Assembly: GCA_037447655.1 (NCBI GenBank)
Contig: JBBHKE010002480.1
Coordinates: forward strand, 191,482 to 255,481
Direction of reading: 5' to 3'
From: Zygnema cylindricum
Taxonomy: Eukaryota; Streptophyta; Zygnematophyceae; Zygnematales; Zygnemataceae
Length of the DNA stretch: 64,000 nucleotides
Shown here: in pieces, positions 35,901 to 47,560 of the stretch
Layout of the letters: the number at the start of each line of letters is the position of its first letter
Numbering within the stretch: position 1 is the first letter of the stretch
Program-made: the position numbers and the translations under genes
The notes under the pieces: model-generated
Database searches by the model: none
Told to the model about the DNA's origin: nothing
Seen by the model: the letters and a program-made list of their open reading frames with translations, nothing else

Positions 35901-36340
35901 GCAGCCATGGCTCCATCACTCTCTCTCTCCGTCAGTGACTACAACAAGTATGGGGGTAAGAGAGAAGAGATGAAGACAAGCTGCGTGCATGTTCCCCTTT
36001 TCACTAATATTAAGACCTAGAAAATAACAAAAACTATTTATTTCAACAACTATTCGTTAGTATACTGTGCGTAATATGCGCACGGGACATCTAAGGATTG
36101 TACACCTGTCAGACTGCCGCCATTTACAACCACCATATTTATCTGTACGTTCCATACAACTATTGCCGATAGTTATCGATATCGTTGTTATCGCCGAAAA
36201 ATACCGATAAATATTGGATATTTATCAATGATAACACCGATAGCAATATATCGTAACAATATATCGATTATCGGGTACCCGAAAATAGGTCCATATCGGT
36301 AATCGGCAAATCCTTATCGATACACAACATTACTCATTAG

Positions 36341-37024
36341 AAAGTGTATTATTGTCGCTATTTGCTCACTAAAAGACAAAAGTCTCGAGTCAGCTGGTCG
36401 AAACTATCAAATATTTTGTTGTCCGGACAGGTCGTATATAGTTTGACTTTTGCCATTACTGTATTAAAATTTAATACGACTTTCACTACGACGTCTTTTA
36501 AGACGGATTTTAGTACGTTTGCTGTACTAACGTCATCATATCACATTTCTGAACCGAAATGAAATCCACACTAATAATTGTAAATCTTACAGGAACTAGA
36601 TCCGAGACTTTTAGGAGGCTTACTCTCAATGGGGGGAGGAGAGAAAGGAGGGAAGGGAGAAATTTGAATAGGAAGAAGAGAGGGAGAGAGGGACAGATGG
36701 AGAGAGAGGGGTGGTTTTGTTTTTGGCCCGGTTCTATCATGTCACGCTGTATTTTTATTTTTTATGTCCAACTGCCGATAGTGACATTTTAACGTCGTTC
36801 CTGAAATTGCGACAACTGTTTTTTTGTCCTTTCTAGCTTTCGTTGGGACCATTCTCTCGCAAGTCGCTCTATTATAAGAAACAAAAACTCAAGGCCCGTT
36901 GCACGAACATGGACCGTGTCCTGTTTAACAAAACGTTTATGTTCTATTGTACTGATCCAGATGTCCGTACAAAAATATCCAGACGCGACCAAAAAAACAC
37001 AACGATTGACGAAAAATCGAGAGA
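36341..37024. other. Intergenic DNA with a GA tract
   Basis: No gene. A GA-rich run lies at about 36628-36712; the rest is AT-rich with short frames. Confidence 0.4.
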
Positions 37025-37590
37025 AAGAATTAACCATAGTTCAAAAGTATGTGAAAGTAAACAGATACAATATGCCAATTGTATGTAAATCATACAATAT
37101 GACCTTAAGACCCATATTGCATTGGTCGAAAAATGAAAAAAATAGTAACAGGGTTGAGTTGCACATCGATCAATAGAGAATTAAACGTCATGTCTAAATT
37201 TTGAAAAACAATCGGACAAAAAAAAAATCTATGAGTTTTGAGATAATTTTTATTTAAACCGTCAAGTTTAGACGATCAACCGGTCGTTGATCAAAGTAGC
37301 GATCTAAGAAGATCACATGAAAAGCCCATAACACAACTTTTGATAGGACTATCTGTCATATTAGCGTTTGCAATTTTGAACGTCCGTGTGTTTTAGTTCG
37401 CTAAAATATTTCGTCCTTCGGCGTGCGCTGTACTATGATCATACGTCAGATTCGTACGTTTGTACAAGAGTGTGCACAAGGCACACACATACAGTATGCC
37501 TACTCTACTCGAGTTTTGTGCGAAGTTTTGTGCGCCTACCAAAGGTCTACCATAAAAACACCTTCTTTTGAACAATGGAATTAAAAGCAC
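37025..37590 (+). repeat. Dispersed repeat R4, second copy
   Basis: Shares with 2990-3440 the ACCATAGTTCAAAAGTA, CTTAAGACCCATA and GAGAATTAAACG blocks. It shares with the reverse complement of 3790-3965 the stretch whose plus-strand frame reads YYDHTSDSYVCTRVC and HTHTVCLLY. No transposase seen. Confidence 0.5.
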
Positions 37591-37960
37591 GAAATGGTAC
37601 TACTTGAAAAGTACGACTACCTTCTGAACTGCTACAATAGTAGCATTCGATGATCAAACATTCACGAACTAAAGATAGACGGTTGAAGACTCATTACTGC
37701 AGGTGACGGCTTTCTTGACGGGATCAAGCAGCCAAGATCTGACGGTCAAAAAGATTGCTGCCAGGGTACCCCCTTTGTTGACGTCAACTACCCGCTTGCT
37801 GAAATCGGCCGAGGAGGACAAAGCTGCCCGTTTGCTGACGTTGGCCGGGGGACACGATGTTCAAGGGGCTGCAAATTTTTAAAATCTCGGCTTATTTAAA
37901 GGTTTTCAAACCGACGACCTTAACGTGTATAGAGATGCGACGAGACGCAAACGAAAAAAG

Positions 37961-38990
37961 TAAGTGTTGTGTCTAGGGAAAAAGCTAGTGTTGTGTATCG
38001 GTAAAAAATTTATCACGATAACACCGATACCGATAGTTATCGGTTATCGAACGGTCAAAGTTCTTGATATATCGGGCAGAGACCAACAAACTCCATATCG
38101 GCGATAACTTTATAAATATATAGTACTGGTACTATACTACCGTATTAAGTTATTATATACTGTATTAAAATTTGTACATTACATAGCGTGGAATGCCACG
38201 TATACAAATCTGTATCGTAACCATTTAAATGAAAAATTATTACGGGCAACGCAACACATAAAGCGCAGAAAAATTTAAAATAATACTTTATAGTTCTAAA
38301 ACTATACTACTGAAACAAACAAAATAAAATATATTGTAAAATTTGTGAATCTATTTTTTTCGAAAAAAAGACGAACATGCGTACACACAAACAGACTGTC
38401 AGACTGCCGCCATTACAGCCACCATATTTTTGAACCTACTATAACCAAACAACACATATTTGAGGAAAAAATAGTTTTTTCTAAAATTGTAAAAAAATAA
38501 AATTATATATTTATTCATTCTAATGGATTATCAAGAAATTGTAGGAGGAGAGGAGGATGGGACACTGGGGGAGGAAGGGTATGGGAGCGTGGAACCCAAG
38601 TAAAACCCCCTTAAATTATGAATAATCAAGGAAAATTGCGTTTTTTTACTGAAATCAGAGGGAAAGGGGTCCGCAGTGCGTCCAGGGAGTATGACGTACA
38701 GTTGAATGTAATGCTCGTACATTTATATGTACAATCTTTACATATATCGCCGATATTTATCGATATCGGTGTTATCACCGATAAATACCGATAAATATCT
38801 GTTATTTATCAACAATAATACCGATAATGATATATCGTACCAATATATCTATTATCGGGTACCTGAAAAAAGGTCCATATCGGATATCGGCAGATCCATA
38901 CCGATACAGAACATTAGAAAAATCTTATCGCGATAAAACGGATAACAATAATTATCGTCTATCGAACGGTGAGCAAAGGTCGCAAAAGTC
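37961..38990 (+). mobile_element. Older hAT-like copy, split by element 2
   Basis: The left piece (37961-37985) reads TAAGTGTTGTGTCTAGGGAA, a decayed terminus. The right piece resumes at 38917 with GAAAAATCTTATCGCGATAA and continues with the family subterminal sequence to about 38980. Element 2 is inserted between them within this terminus. Confidence 0.5.
37986..38916 (+). mobile_element. hAT-like non-autonomous element 2
   Basis: Termini TAGTGTTGTGTATCGGTAA (37986) and reverse complement ending CAGAACATTA (38916). The flanks GAAAAAGC and GAAAAATC match at 7 of 8 positions, consistent with an 8-bp duplication. At 931 bp it lacks coding sequence. Subterminal ATCG-rich arrays occur at both ends. 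Confidence 0.65.
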
Positions 38991-39916
38991 AAATTTTCAA
39001 ATAATTCTAATCCAACATTTTTCTTTTTCTTCAAAATCTAAACACCCGAAATACATCTAGGTTATTGCACGCTCCTAAATTATTACTAGGCACCTGATAC
39101 GCATTTTGGAAAAAATGTTGACTAAAACTGGATTTCTAACTACTACAACGTGAATCGCAAATAGCGTAATGAAATAAATAGCGTAATAAAACAATTAGCA
39201 ACATTTACGCTATTTGAGAATGTCGTTTTTTGTGGAAATAATTTTTATTCTAATTTTTCGTATACTCTAATTTGTACACTGCTTTGTAAAAAAATTGGAG
39301 CATAATATATCCACACTAAAATATGTACATGTACGAAATTTTTCAAATCGTACGCCGTCGCATTTTTTGGACATCCGCATATGCCGGGAAATATTTACGC
39401 AATTACATGTTAGCGCAACTACGGGACAGCGTGAATATTTTTTTTGTACTTTTCTACTTGAAAAAGAAAAAAATAGTACGTTTTTGACAGTTCGTACACC
39501 ACAATGTTTATAATGGCACTATATTAGAGTCATGAATCCTGCTTAATGGGCTACCTCAAATAACGTGTAGAAAATTTTAGAATGTTTAATTCTATTTGAG
39601 AATTTGCCGAAAAAATTAGGGTACCTCAATTAGCGTTCAACACGTTAATAGCGATTCACGATGTATCTTACTCTAATAATTTCACAATTAGTGGTAAGAT
39701 TTACGAAATGAATAATGGTACTGTAATTTCGTGTCAATGACTTTGTGGTGGGATTTGCGACGGTTAAAAAATTATACTTAACTTTCGATGTGAAATTTGC
39801 AATTATCAAGTTCTTTATTTTCTTCAAGAGTACAAAGTACAATAATATTGGATAGTATGGACACTACACCTGTGAATGGCCAAATAGCCTTCAGAAATAA
39901 TTAGCCTAAAAAAGCA
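38991..39916. other. Intergenic DNA with R1-end fragments
   Basis: No gene. Blocks resembling the R1 end (AATTAGCGTTCAACACGTTAA, GCGATTCACGATG) occur near 39625-39665, and a related piece near 39160-39210. Confidence 0.4.
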
Positions 39917-40098
39917 ACTAGTGTGATTAACTCTAATTTGGGTTCAAAGTCTTAAGCCAAGAAAAAATAAACTTTACTTTATGTATAACTTTAATTTGGG
40001 TACATATTTCCCTTAGTGTAGTCGTTATAGCCAAGTATTCACATAGACTACGTTTGAATATGTGAGAACATGTTCGCGTGATTTACCCCCGTCTTTAC

Positions 40099-41137
40099 TG
40101 TTGTAATTTATAAATCTTTATTTCAGTCAATAGGGGTAAAAATAACTTAGGATATTTTTTCTAGAAGTCTACTATAAGACTTACCTTAATTAGTGTTACA
40201 ATAGCGAGAGGTACAGTAGAGTGTATCGTACTGTATCGTACTTTTGCAGGGACACGTGTCGGCGAAATAACGTATGCAGGTTTTTGGAGTAGCGCCGACA
40301 ATCAGCCATACGCGTCAAAAAGTTGACGATGCGATTCACATGATCGGACGAACAGGATCTGTCCCGAGTATTCCGGAAACATATGGTACATCTCGACGGT
40401 ACCATCGTCGATCAAATTCGTTCCAACGGACGCGATTCACCTGGGACCACAAGCGCGATTCACGAGGGACCACAAGCGTGATTCACGTGGGACCACAAGT
40501 GACGAAGCACTCAGGTGCTTCGTACTACATGACCACAGTAGGCTGGACTTTAGCGGTCACCGCTGACTAAGCATTTGGAACGTTTTGTGTACGGTTAGAA
40601 TGTTTTGTGTACGGTTCAATTTCTGTAAATATCTGAATAACATTAGTTTGTAGTTTAGTGTGATAAAAAAATAGTGTTCCGCTAATCAAGTTTTAGAAAT
40701 AGTAATTAGGTTTTTAAAGTACAGTAACGTACAGGTAGGATGCTTTGTCGTTAGTCAGGATAATAACCGTAGTAACGGTTACCCGAATTAGTGTAGATCA
40801 GTAGATACACACTGTGAGTATATAACTTAGAACTTAGACAATTTTGTAGTATCCAGTTTTGGGAATATGATTTTCTAAGGGCAGTGTTTGGGAAACTTCT
40901 AGACATCATATCTTATGGTTTACTGGGTCATTTTGGCTACAATTTTGGGAATTGTCAGTTTGCTGTATTGTGTATCATTGTGACAAATTTGAAGCATATT
41001 GGCTTTCTGAGTCATATTCTGTGTCAGATCTAATTTGGCTGTTGAATAGGTACTTTGATAGTTTCTGCTGTTTTTTTCATGTCTACTTCCACTACTACTG
41101 CTGGTTCACCGCCTGCAACGGTGGTTGTAGAACAACA
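40099..41137 (+). repeat. 5' LTR of element A
   Basis: A TATATAA box at 40819-40825 is the likely promoter. The LTR also holds three direct repeats of a 23-25-bp unit (GATTCACGTGGGACCACAAG-like, 40434-40501), a perfect 9-bp hairpin ACGAAGCAC-TCAG-GTGCTTCGT (40502-40523) and a doubled TTTTGTGTACGGTT. The gag ATG lies at 41079, 59 bases before the LTR end. Confidence 0.9.
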
Positions 41138-43640
41138 GGTTATGGGCCTTTCATCAAGGATTCCTATCTTCAATGGCCAAAAGTATGCTTACTGGGCGGC
41201 GATGGTTGAATCGTCGTTTGAAACGGCTGATTTATTGGGGGTCTTGGATGGCTCCCTTGATGAAACAAATCCAACTTGGGCGAAGAAGAATTCAATGGCA
41301 AGGAACAATCTAATCCTTTGTATTTCAGAAAATTTGGTCATGTCTCGACTGAAAATGAAGAAGGCGAGGGAGATTTGGACGTCTCTGAAATCCGCTTTTG
41401 AGAAAGCGAATGTTCAAGAGGAGCTTTTGGTGGCTGGAAAAATTTGGGGATACAAATACACGGGGGGATCTATGGTAGAGTATTGTGACAATTTTTGTGC
41501 GCTCATTGATGCTCACTCTTCTGCTGGGGGGTCATTTCCTGAGTTTCAACAGGCAGCTTTGCTTATTAGAGGTCTCCCTAGTAGCATGAAGGGTGTGTCT
41601 AATCAATTAAAGAGTCATGATAAAGCTAGCTGGTCATTTCAGTTAGCATATAATCTTATATTGGAGGAAGAAACAAATACTAAACTCCTTGAGGGAGAAG
41701 GAAAAGTTGAAGCATTTGCAACAAACTTTGACAAAAGAATTCAGTTCAATCAGAATAGGAATCAGTTTAACCAGAATCAGAATCAGTTTAATCAGAGGCA
41801 AAATAGGCCATCTACTACTACTTGCTTCTATTGTTCTGAGAAGGGTCACGGATACAGGTACTGTCCTAAATTGAAGAAGGCTAATGAGACAAGTTTATAC
41901 AGGCCAGGTTGGCAACAGAGCCAGTATCACAGAGGTTTTTCTGGAAATCCTTCACGTGGAAATGCTCTCTTTTCAGCTTCTGCAACTGATGCAGATGAGT
42001 CACTAAGCTTCAATGAGCAAGAGGAGGCGGAGTTATTTGCTATGGCGGCTGCCATGGAGGGTCCAAAGGATGCAGGATGGATCATGGACACGGGAGCGTC
42101 TGCCCATATGTGTTGGAACAAGGCGGCTTTTACGAATCTGCAGCAAACATCTCCAAGGAGTATCTACTATGCTTGTGGCATGAGTGTTCAAACCTCAGCT
42201 CAGGGTGATGTATCTTTGATGGTAGATGTGGGGGAGAAGTCGGTAGAGAGAACCCTTCACAATGTTTTGTATGTTCCAGACTTTAAGAAAAATCTATTTT
42301 CTACATCATTAGTGGAGAGCAAAGGCTTTGAGGTTGTTCTGAAAGGAGGAAGACAGGTTGTTAGCAAGAAAGGGAAAGTAGCAGTAACAGGGACTAGAGA
42401 TGCTAGCAAAATGTACCGGATGGACATGGCGGAATATAAAGAAAATGATGTTCTCTACTCGAGTGTACAATCTGACAATGAGTTGTGGCATAAAAGATTA
42501 GGACATATGAACTATGATAGTCTTAAGAAAATGGTGAATTTGGGAAAAGTCGAGGGAGTTTCTCTCAGTTCTCATCCTATAAAATCATGTGATGGTTGCT
42601 CACTTGGCAAGATTCACAAATTGCCACTTCCACAGGAAACAGACCACAGATCGGAGAAAGTTCTACAACTAATACACTTTGATGTTCTCGGTCCTTCACA
42701 AGTGGCTTCAGCTGGAGGCGTCCACTATATGGTTACATTCACAGATGACTACTCGAGGTACACTAAAGTATACTTCATGCAACATAAGAGTGAAGTGTTC
42801 ACTCACTTCAAACATTACAAAGCGTGGGCGGAAAAGCTTCATGGAGTTCCAATCTTGGCGTTGAGATCGGACAATGGGGGAGAATACACATCAAAGGAAT
42901 TCGAAGAATTCCTCACTCAAGAAGGTATTAGTCACAATCTTACTGTTCCTTACACACCAGAATAGAATGGTGTTTATGAAAGATTAAATAGAACAGTGAC
43001 AGAGAGTGCTCGGTCCATGCTTGCAGATAAAGGGCTAGATTTGAAATTCTGGGCTGAATCACTAAACTGTGCTGTTTATGTTAAGAATAGAATTGCTTCT
43101 AGATCTGTTAGCACCACACCTTATGAGCTTTGGACAGGAAAGAAACCTGATGTTAGCCACTTTAAAATCTTTGGCAGCAAGTGTTTTATTCTAGATACTT
43201 CACAGGATAGATGGAAAATGGAGCCTAAGGGCTTACCAGGAATTTTTATGGCGTATGATGATAACGCAAAAGGTTATAGGGTTTTTGTATTTGAGAAACA
43301 GAAAGTAATTATTTCTAGGAATATCCAGATTAAAGATGAACAGGTTTCGGTTGATCTTTTTAAAGTGCCAGATCAACCGGCGAAAGAAAAGCAAGAATAT
43401 GTCATTTTTCACCATACTCAGCGAGTCTACTTTCCATCGGCAAGTGCGACACCTCTTTCTCCAGCTCCTCTGGTGCCTTTACAGGATGCATCGCAACAAG
43501 ATACCCCTCGGGTGGATGGAACTACTACAGACTCTGTACAGGATCAAGTTACGGTTCATCCTAAACAGAAAATCAGAGGTTGCCGACGATCTCAGCCTCA
43601 GAATTTCCGGGGGGAAAGAGATCTAGCAGCCGTCTGCAAT
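41079..43640 (+). pseudogene. Element A gag-protease-integrase
   Basis: Translation from ATG 41079 (in the LTR) gives MSTSTTTAGSPPATVVVEQ and crosses the primer site. Gag has a UBN2-type body, an Asn/Gln-rich linker (NQFNQNQNQFNQ) and a CFYCSEKGHGYRYC zinc knuckle (about 41823-41864). The protease motif is MDTGASAHM (about 42084). The integrase zinc region is HKRLGHMNYDSLKKM and CDGCSLGKIH; the core has HFDVLGP and RSDNGGEY. TAG at 42963-42965 replaces the glutamine codon expected in the PEQNG motif; the frame continues through YERLNRT. A frameshift lies in 43580-43640, in the linker before RT. Confidence 0.88.
41138..41148 (+). promoter_or_regulatory. Primer-binding site, internal initiator tRNA-Met type
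   Basis: GGTTATGGGCC directly follows the LTR. Its complement GGCCCATAACC matches the anticodon stem-loop of eukaryotic initiator tRNA-Met rather than the 3' acceptor end. Drosophila copia uses the same site type with a cleaved 5' half-tRNA as primer. The site lies within the gag frame. Confidence 0.7.
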
Positions 43641-45243
43641 CAAGCTCTCACTTTGCCTTTTCTGCAGCTACAGAGGAGCCTCTAACGATCCAGGAGGCCT
43701 TCTCATCACCTGAGAGAAATCAGTGGATCGAGGCGGCAAACGATGAAATGAAGTCTATAATGGAGGCACAGACATGGGAGCTGGTGGATCTTCCTCCGGG
43801 CAGAAAAGCCATCGGCAGCAAATGGGTATTCAAGGTGAAGCTGAACCCGGACAACACCATAAGGCGAGACTAGTGGCCAAGGGGTATAATCAAAAAGAAG
43901 GTATTGACTTTGAGGAAACCTTCTCTCCTGTTGTCAGATTTCCCACTGTCAAAATGTTGCTAAGTCTAGCTGCTATAGAGAATATGGAAATACAACAAAT
44001 GGATGTTAAAACTGCTTTCTTGCATGGAGAGTTAGAAGAAACCATTTATATGAAACAACCTGAAATGTACGTTGAAAAGGGAAAGGAAGAATTAGTGTGT
44101 AAATTGATGAAATCTTTGTATGGGCTAAAACAAGCCCCGCGTCAGTGGAATTTGAAGTTAGATGAGTTTTTGACTGGGCTGAGATTTAAGAGAATTAGCT
44201 CAGATCATTCTGTATATGTCTTACAAGGGGAGGATGGGATACTTTACATTGCTGTATATGTGGATGACTTATTATTAATAAGTAAGTCAATGGATGAAAT
44301 AAACCGCATTAAAGCGGCTTTAAGGTCTAGGTTTGAGATGAAGGACCTCGGTGAGGCCAAATACATTTTAGGAATACAGGTAGAAAGAGACAGAAACAAG
44401 AGGCTGATTATGTTGACTCAGAAAGAAGCAATAGGTAATATGCTAGAAAGATTTGAAATGAAAGATGTGAAAGGATCCGTAACTCCCATGGAATTCAGGC
44501 AGAAATTAGAAGGAATGGATACAGATTCAGGCATAATTGTCGGTGAGAGTTTAGAGACAGGGGAGGAAGAGTTTATGGCTTCAAAGCCATATAGACAAGT
44601 AGTTGGAAGTCTTATATATTTTATGAATTGTACGAGACCCGACATTGCAGCAGCTGTGGGAGTCTTGAGTAGAAGTCTGCAGAATCCTAAAAGGGCAGAC
44701 TGGGAAGCAGCGAAAAGAGTGTTGAGATATCTTGCAGGTACTCGAAATCTCAAGCTTGTTCTCGGAGGAGGAGAGGTGAAAATCCAGACGTGGAGCGATG
44801 CTAGCTATGGGGACATGCCAAGCCGGAAATCTACAACCGGCTTCGTTCTGAAGATTGGAGACGGAACTTGCTGCTGGAGTAGCAAATTACAAAAGGTTAC
44901 AGCTCAATCCACAATGGAGTCAGAATATATGGCAGCAGCTTCCGCCCTCAAGGAGCTCCTATGGGTCAAGTCCATTTTACAAGAACTTGGGTATATGCAA
45001 ATTGGCCCTCAAGCTATCTGGTGTGACAACCAAGCTGCCATAGCTATTGCCTCTAACCCCAGCCATCACTTTAAGAGCAAACACATGGATGTTAGACTAC
45101 ATTTTGTTAGAGAAAAAGTACTTGCAAAAGTCGTTAAATTGTGTTATTTACCAGATGAGAAGATGGTGGCTGACATGTTAACAAAAGCCCTTCCTGCTCC
45201 TAAGTTACAATTTTGCAGAGATGCTATTGGACTAAGTGAGTAA
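43640..45243 (+). pseudogene. Element A reverse transcriptase and RNase H
   Basis: RT begins with the EPLTIQEAF and GSKWVFKVK blocks. A small deletion near 43864-43870 shifts the frame just before ARLVAKGYNQKEG. From there the frame is open to 45243: TFSPVVRFPTV, motif A QQMDVKTAFLHGELEE, YGLKQAPRQW, catalytic YVDDLLL (about 44260), NCTRPDIAAA, then RNase H with WSDASYGDMPSRKSTTG, STMESEYMA and HHFKSKHMDVRLHFVRE. All catalytic motifs look intact; only the frames are broken. Confidence 0.88.
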
Positions 45244-45252
45244 CTGAGTCTA

Positions 45253-45266
45253 AAGATTTAGGGGAG
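45253..45266 (+). promoter_or_regulatory. Polypurine tract of element A
   Basis: AAGATTTAGGGGAG abuts the 3' LTR start TGTTG at 45267, the expected plus-strand priming site. Confidence 0.75.
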
Positions 45267-46304
45267 TGTTGTAATTTATAAATCTTTATTCAGTCAATAG
45301 GGGTAAAAATAACTTAGGATATTTTTTCTAGTAGTCTACTATAAGACTTACCTTAATTAGTGTTACAGTAGCGAGAGGTACAGTAGAGTGTATCGTACTG
45401 TATCGTACTTTTGCAGGGACACGTGTCGGCGAAATAACGTATGCAGGTTTTTGGAGTAGCGCCGACAATCAGCCATACGCGTCAAAAAGTTGACGATGCG
45501 ATTCACATGATCGGACGAACAGGATCTGTCCCGAGTATTCCGGAAACATATGGTACATCTCGACGGTACCATCGTCGATCAAATTCGTTCCAACGGACGC
45601 GACTCACCTGGGACCACAAGCGCGATTCACGAGGGACCACAAGCGTGATTCGCGTGGGACCACAAGTGACGAAGCACTCAGGTGCTTCGTACTACATGAC
45701 CACAGTAGGCTGGACTTTAGCGGTCACCGCTGACTAAGCATTTGGAACGTTTTGTGTACGGTTAGAATGTTTTGTGTACGGTTCAATTTCTGTAAATATC
45801 TGAATAACATTAGTTTGTAGTTTAGTGTGATAAAAAAATAGTGTTCCGCTAATCAAGTTTTAGAAATAGTAATTAGGTTTTTAAAGTACAGTAACGTACA
45901 GGTAGGATGCTTTGTCGTTAGTCAGGATAATAACCGTAGTAACGGTTACCCGAATTAGTGTAGATCAGTAGATACACACTGTGAGTATATAACTTAGAAC
46001 TTAGACAATTTTGTAGTATCCAGTTTTGGGAATATGATTTTCTAAGGGCAGTGTTTGGGAAACTTCTAGACATCATATCTTATGGTTTACTGGGTCATTT
46101 TGGCTACAATTTTGGGAATTGTCAGTTTGCTGTATTGTGTATCACTGTGACAAATTTGAAGCATATTGGCTTTCTGAGTCATATTCTGTGTCAGATCTAA
46201 TTTGGCTGTTGAATAGGTACTTTGATAGTTTCTGCTGTTTTTTTAATGTCTACTTCCACTACTACTGCTGGTTCACCGCCTGCAACGGTGGTTGTAGAAC
46301 AACA
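45267..46304 (+). repeat. 3' LTR of element A
   Basis: Nearly identical to 40099-41137, one T shorter near its start. It ends ACAACA at 46304, followed by the TTTAC duplication. The gag start codon is present here too (46246). Confidence 0.92.
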
Positions 46305-46639
46305 TTTACCACTAAAAATAAAATCTAATTGTGCTTTTTTGTGTCGACGCACTCACTTTAGCGTGTCGACACCTTTAACTAACACTCTTTATTTTAGATT
46401 GTATGAAACAACGAGCAATTTTAGTACCAAATGACACATTTCGTACATCACAATATTTAAAAACTGTCCAAATTAAAAATATTAAAGCTAATTAAACAAT
46501 ACCTATATTGTTGTAAAAAACCAATTGAGTTATTGATTCCATGTTAGGTTCAAGGGTCAAAATTTGGGGTCGTAGAATTTGCGTTATTAACGCTAATAGT
46601 GATTCACGGTAACTGGTGAGTACCTATGAAACCATAAGG

Positions 46640-47330
46640 GTACCAATTGTACTTATTTTGACAATTTTACAAAAAATACATTTTTTTAGCTTTGATTTTT
46701 TGTAAAATTCATATTATGTGTACAGACAAAATTTACGGAAATGGGATTACGGTGAATTTCTATTAAAGTTACAAAATATTTAATGTAAAGAACAATAAGT
46801 GTTAATACTCTATTTTATGTTCAAACGCCAAACAGACAAAACTAGCTAATTTGTACACATAACACTAATTTGGATGCATCCCATTTTGTAGCCGCGATAT
46901 TCCGTGTTCACATATTCGGCCTGCAATTTTCCCTCGTCTTTATTGCTGGGAATGAAATTTGAGTGCGCGCTTTTACATGGCGATGCACTCAATTTATCTT
47001 TTCGTCGCCTTTATTTAACACTTATTGTGTACGTCTGTCGTACATTACACAATTTAAAAAAAGTCAAAATAAAAGTAATAAACGCTATTTAAATAGTACA
47101 AATAATGCAAACGTCATAATGACGTAAGATTGTACAATTGTCAGATCATGCATTTGTACCTAAAAGATATTCAAAGCGGATAATAATTACGGACAAAAAC
47201 CCAAATTAGAGTTAATGGTAAACTAGAGTAAAGTTTTTTTTTGAAAAAATGCATAAATCTAAATTAGTATGGATAACATCAACTATTTATTTACAATAAT
47301 TACGATTCGCGGTGTAATAAATGCTTAATG
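46640..47330 (+). repeat. Dispersed repeat R1, further copy
   Basis: Shares TTATTGCTGGGAATGAAATTTGAGTG-type and CGCCTTTATTTAACAC-type blocks with 5640-6143, and an end block near 47305. More diverged than the other copies. Confidence 0.4.
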
Positions 47331-47560
47331 CTAATAACAATAAGCGTTGTAATTTTGTACTTTTACAGTCACGGGCGGGTACAGTTAGTCCCGAGAATTC
47401 GAGTTTCAGTTAAATTTTATTTTTGTAAACGCGCTTCGGTTAACGGTTAACACAATATAGGAGCTGACATAACCCGGTCTAGTGTCGGCTACTTGGATTT
47501 TGAAAAAGAAAAACCGGTTGGTTTCGGTTATATAAAATTATGACTTTTGCGATCGCTGGT

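Larger units (their letters stand above)
34156..36332 (+). mobile_element. hAT-like non-autonomous element 1
   Basis: Inverted termini TAGTGTTGTGTATCGGTAA (34156) and its imperfect reverse complement ending ACACAACATTA (36332) are flanked by a perfect 8-bp duplication CTCATTAG (34148-34155 and 36333-36340). An 8-bp duplication and TAGNGTTG-type termini indicate hAT. Subterminal regions are dense in ATCGGTATCG/CGATACCGAT words on both sides, as expected of transposase binding arrays. Compared with element 2 it carries about 1.5 kb of extra internal sequence (about 34560-36100) including repeat R5 and a tRNA-like unit. It has no transposase. Confidence 0.75.
40099..46304 (+). mobile_element. 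Complete Ty1/copia retrotransposon (element A)
   Basis: The element is 6206 bp, with LTRs of 1039 and 1038 bp and a perfect 5-bp target duplication TTTAC (40094-40098 and 46305-46309). LTRs begin TGTTG and end ACA. Domain order Gag, protease, integrase, RT, RNase H identifies Ty1/copia. By eye the LTRs differ at about seven positions plus one indel (below 1 percent), so insertion is recent, yet the coding region has one nonsense codon and two frameshifts. Gag starts inside the 5' LTR and the primer site is of the internal initiator-tRNA type. Confidence 0.92.
39917..46617 (+). repeat. Dispersed repeat R1, copy split by copia element A
   Basis: R1 sequence at 39917-40098 continues at 46310-46617 after removal of the copia element and one copy of the TTTAC duplication. 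The joined order matches the uninterrupted copy at 5640-6143. Confidence 0.65.

Noticed and set aside
40196-40570. 98-codon and 69-codon frames in the element A LTR, repeated at 45.4 kb
   Set aside because: They recur only because the LTRs are near-identical; they carry no known domain and overlap promoter-type repeats.
42963-42965. Programmed stop in element A
   Set aside because: The TAG is followed by AAT GGT, not CARYYA, and replaces the usual glutamine of the PEQNG motif; an ordinary nonsense mutation is simpler.
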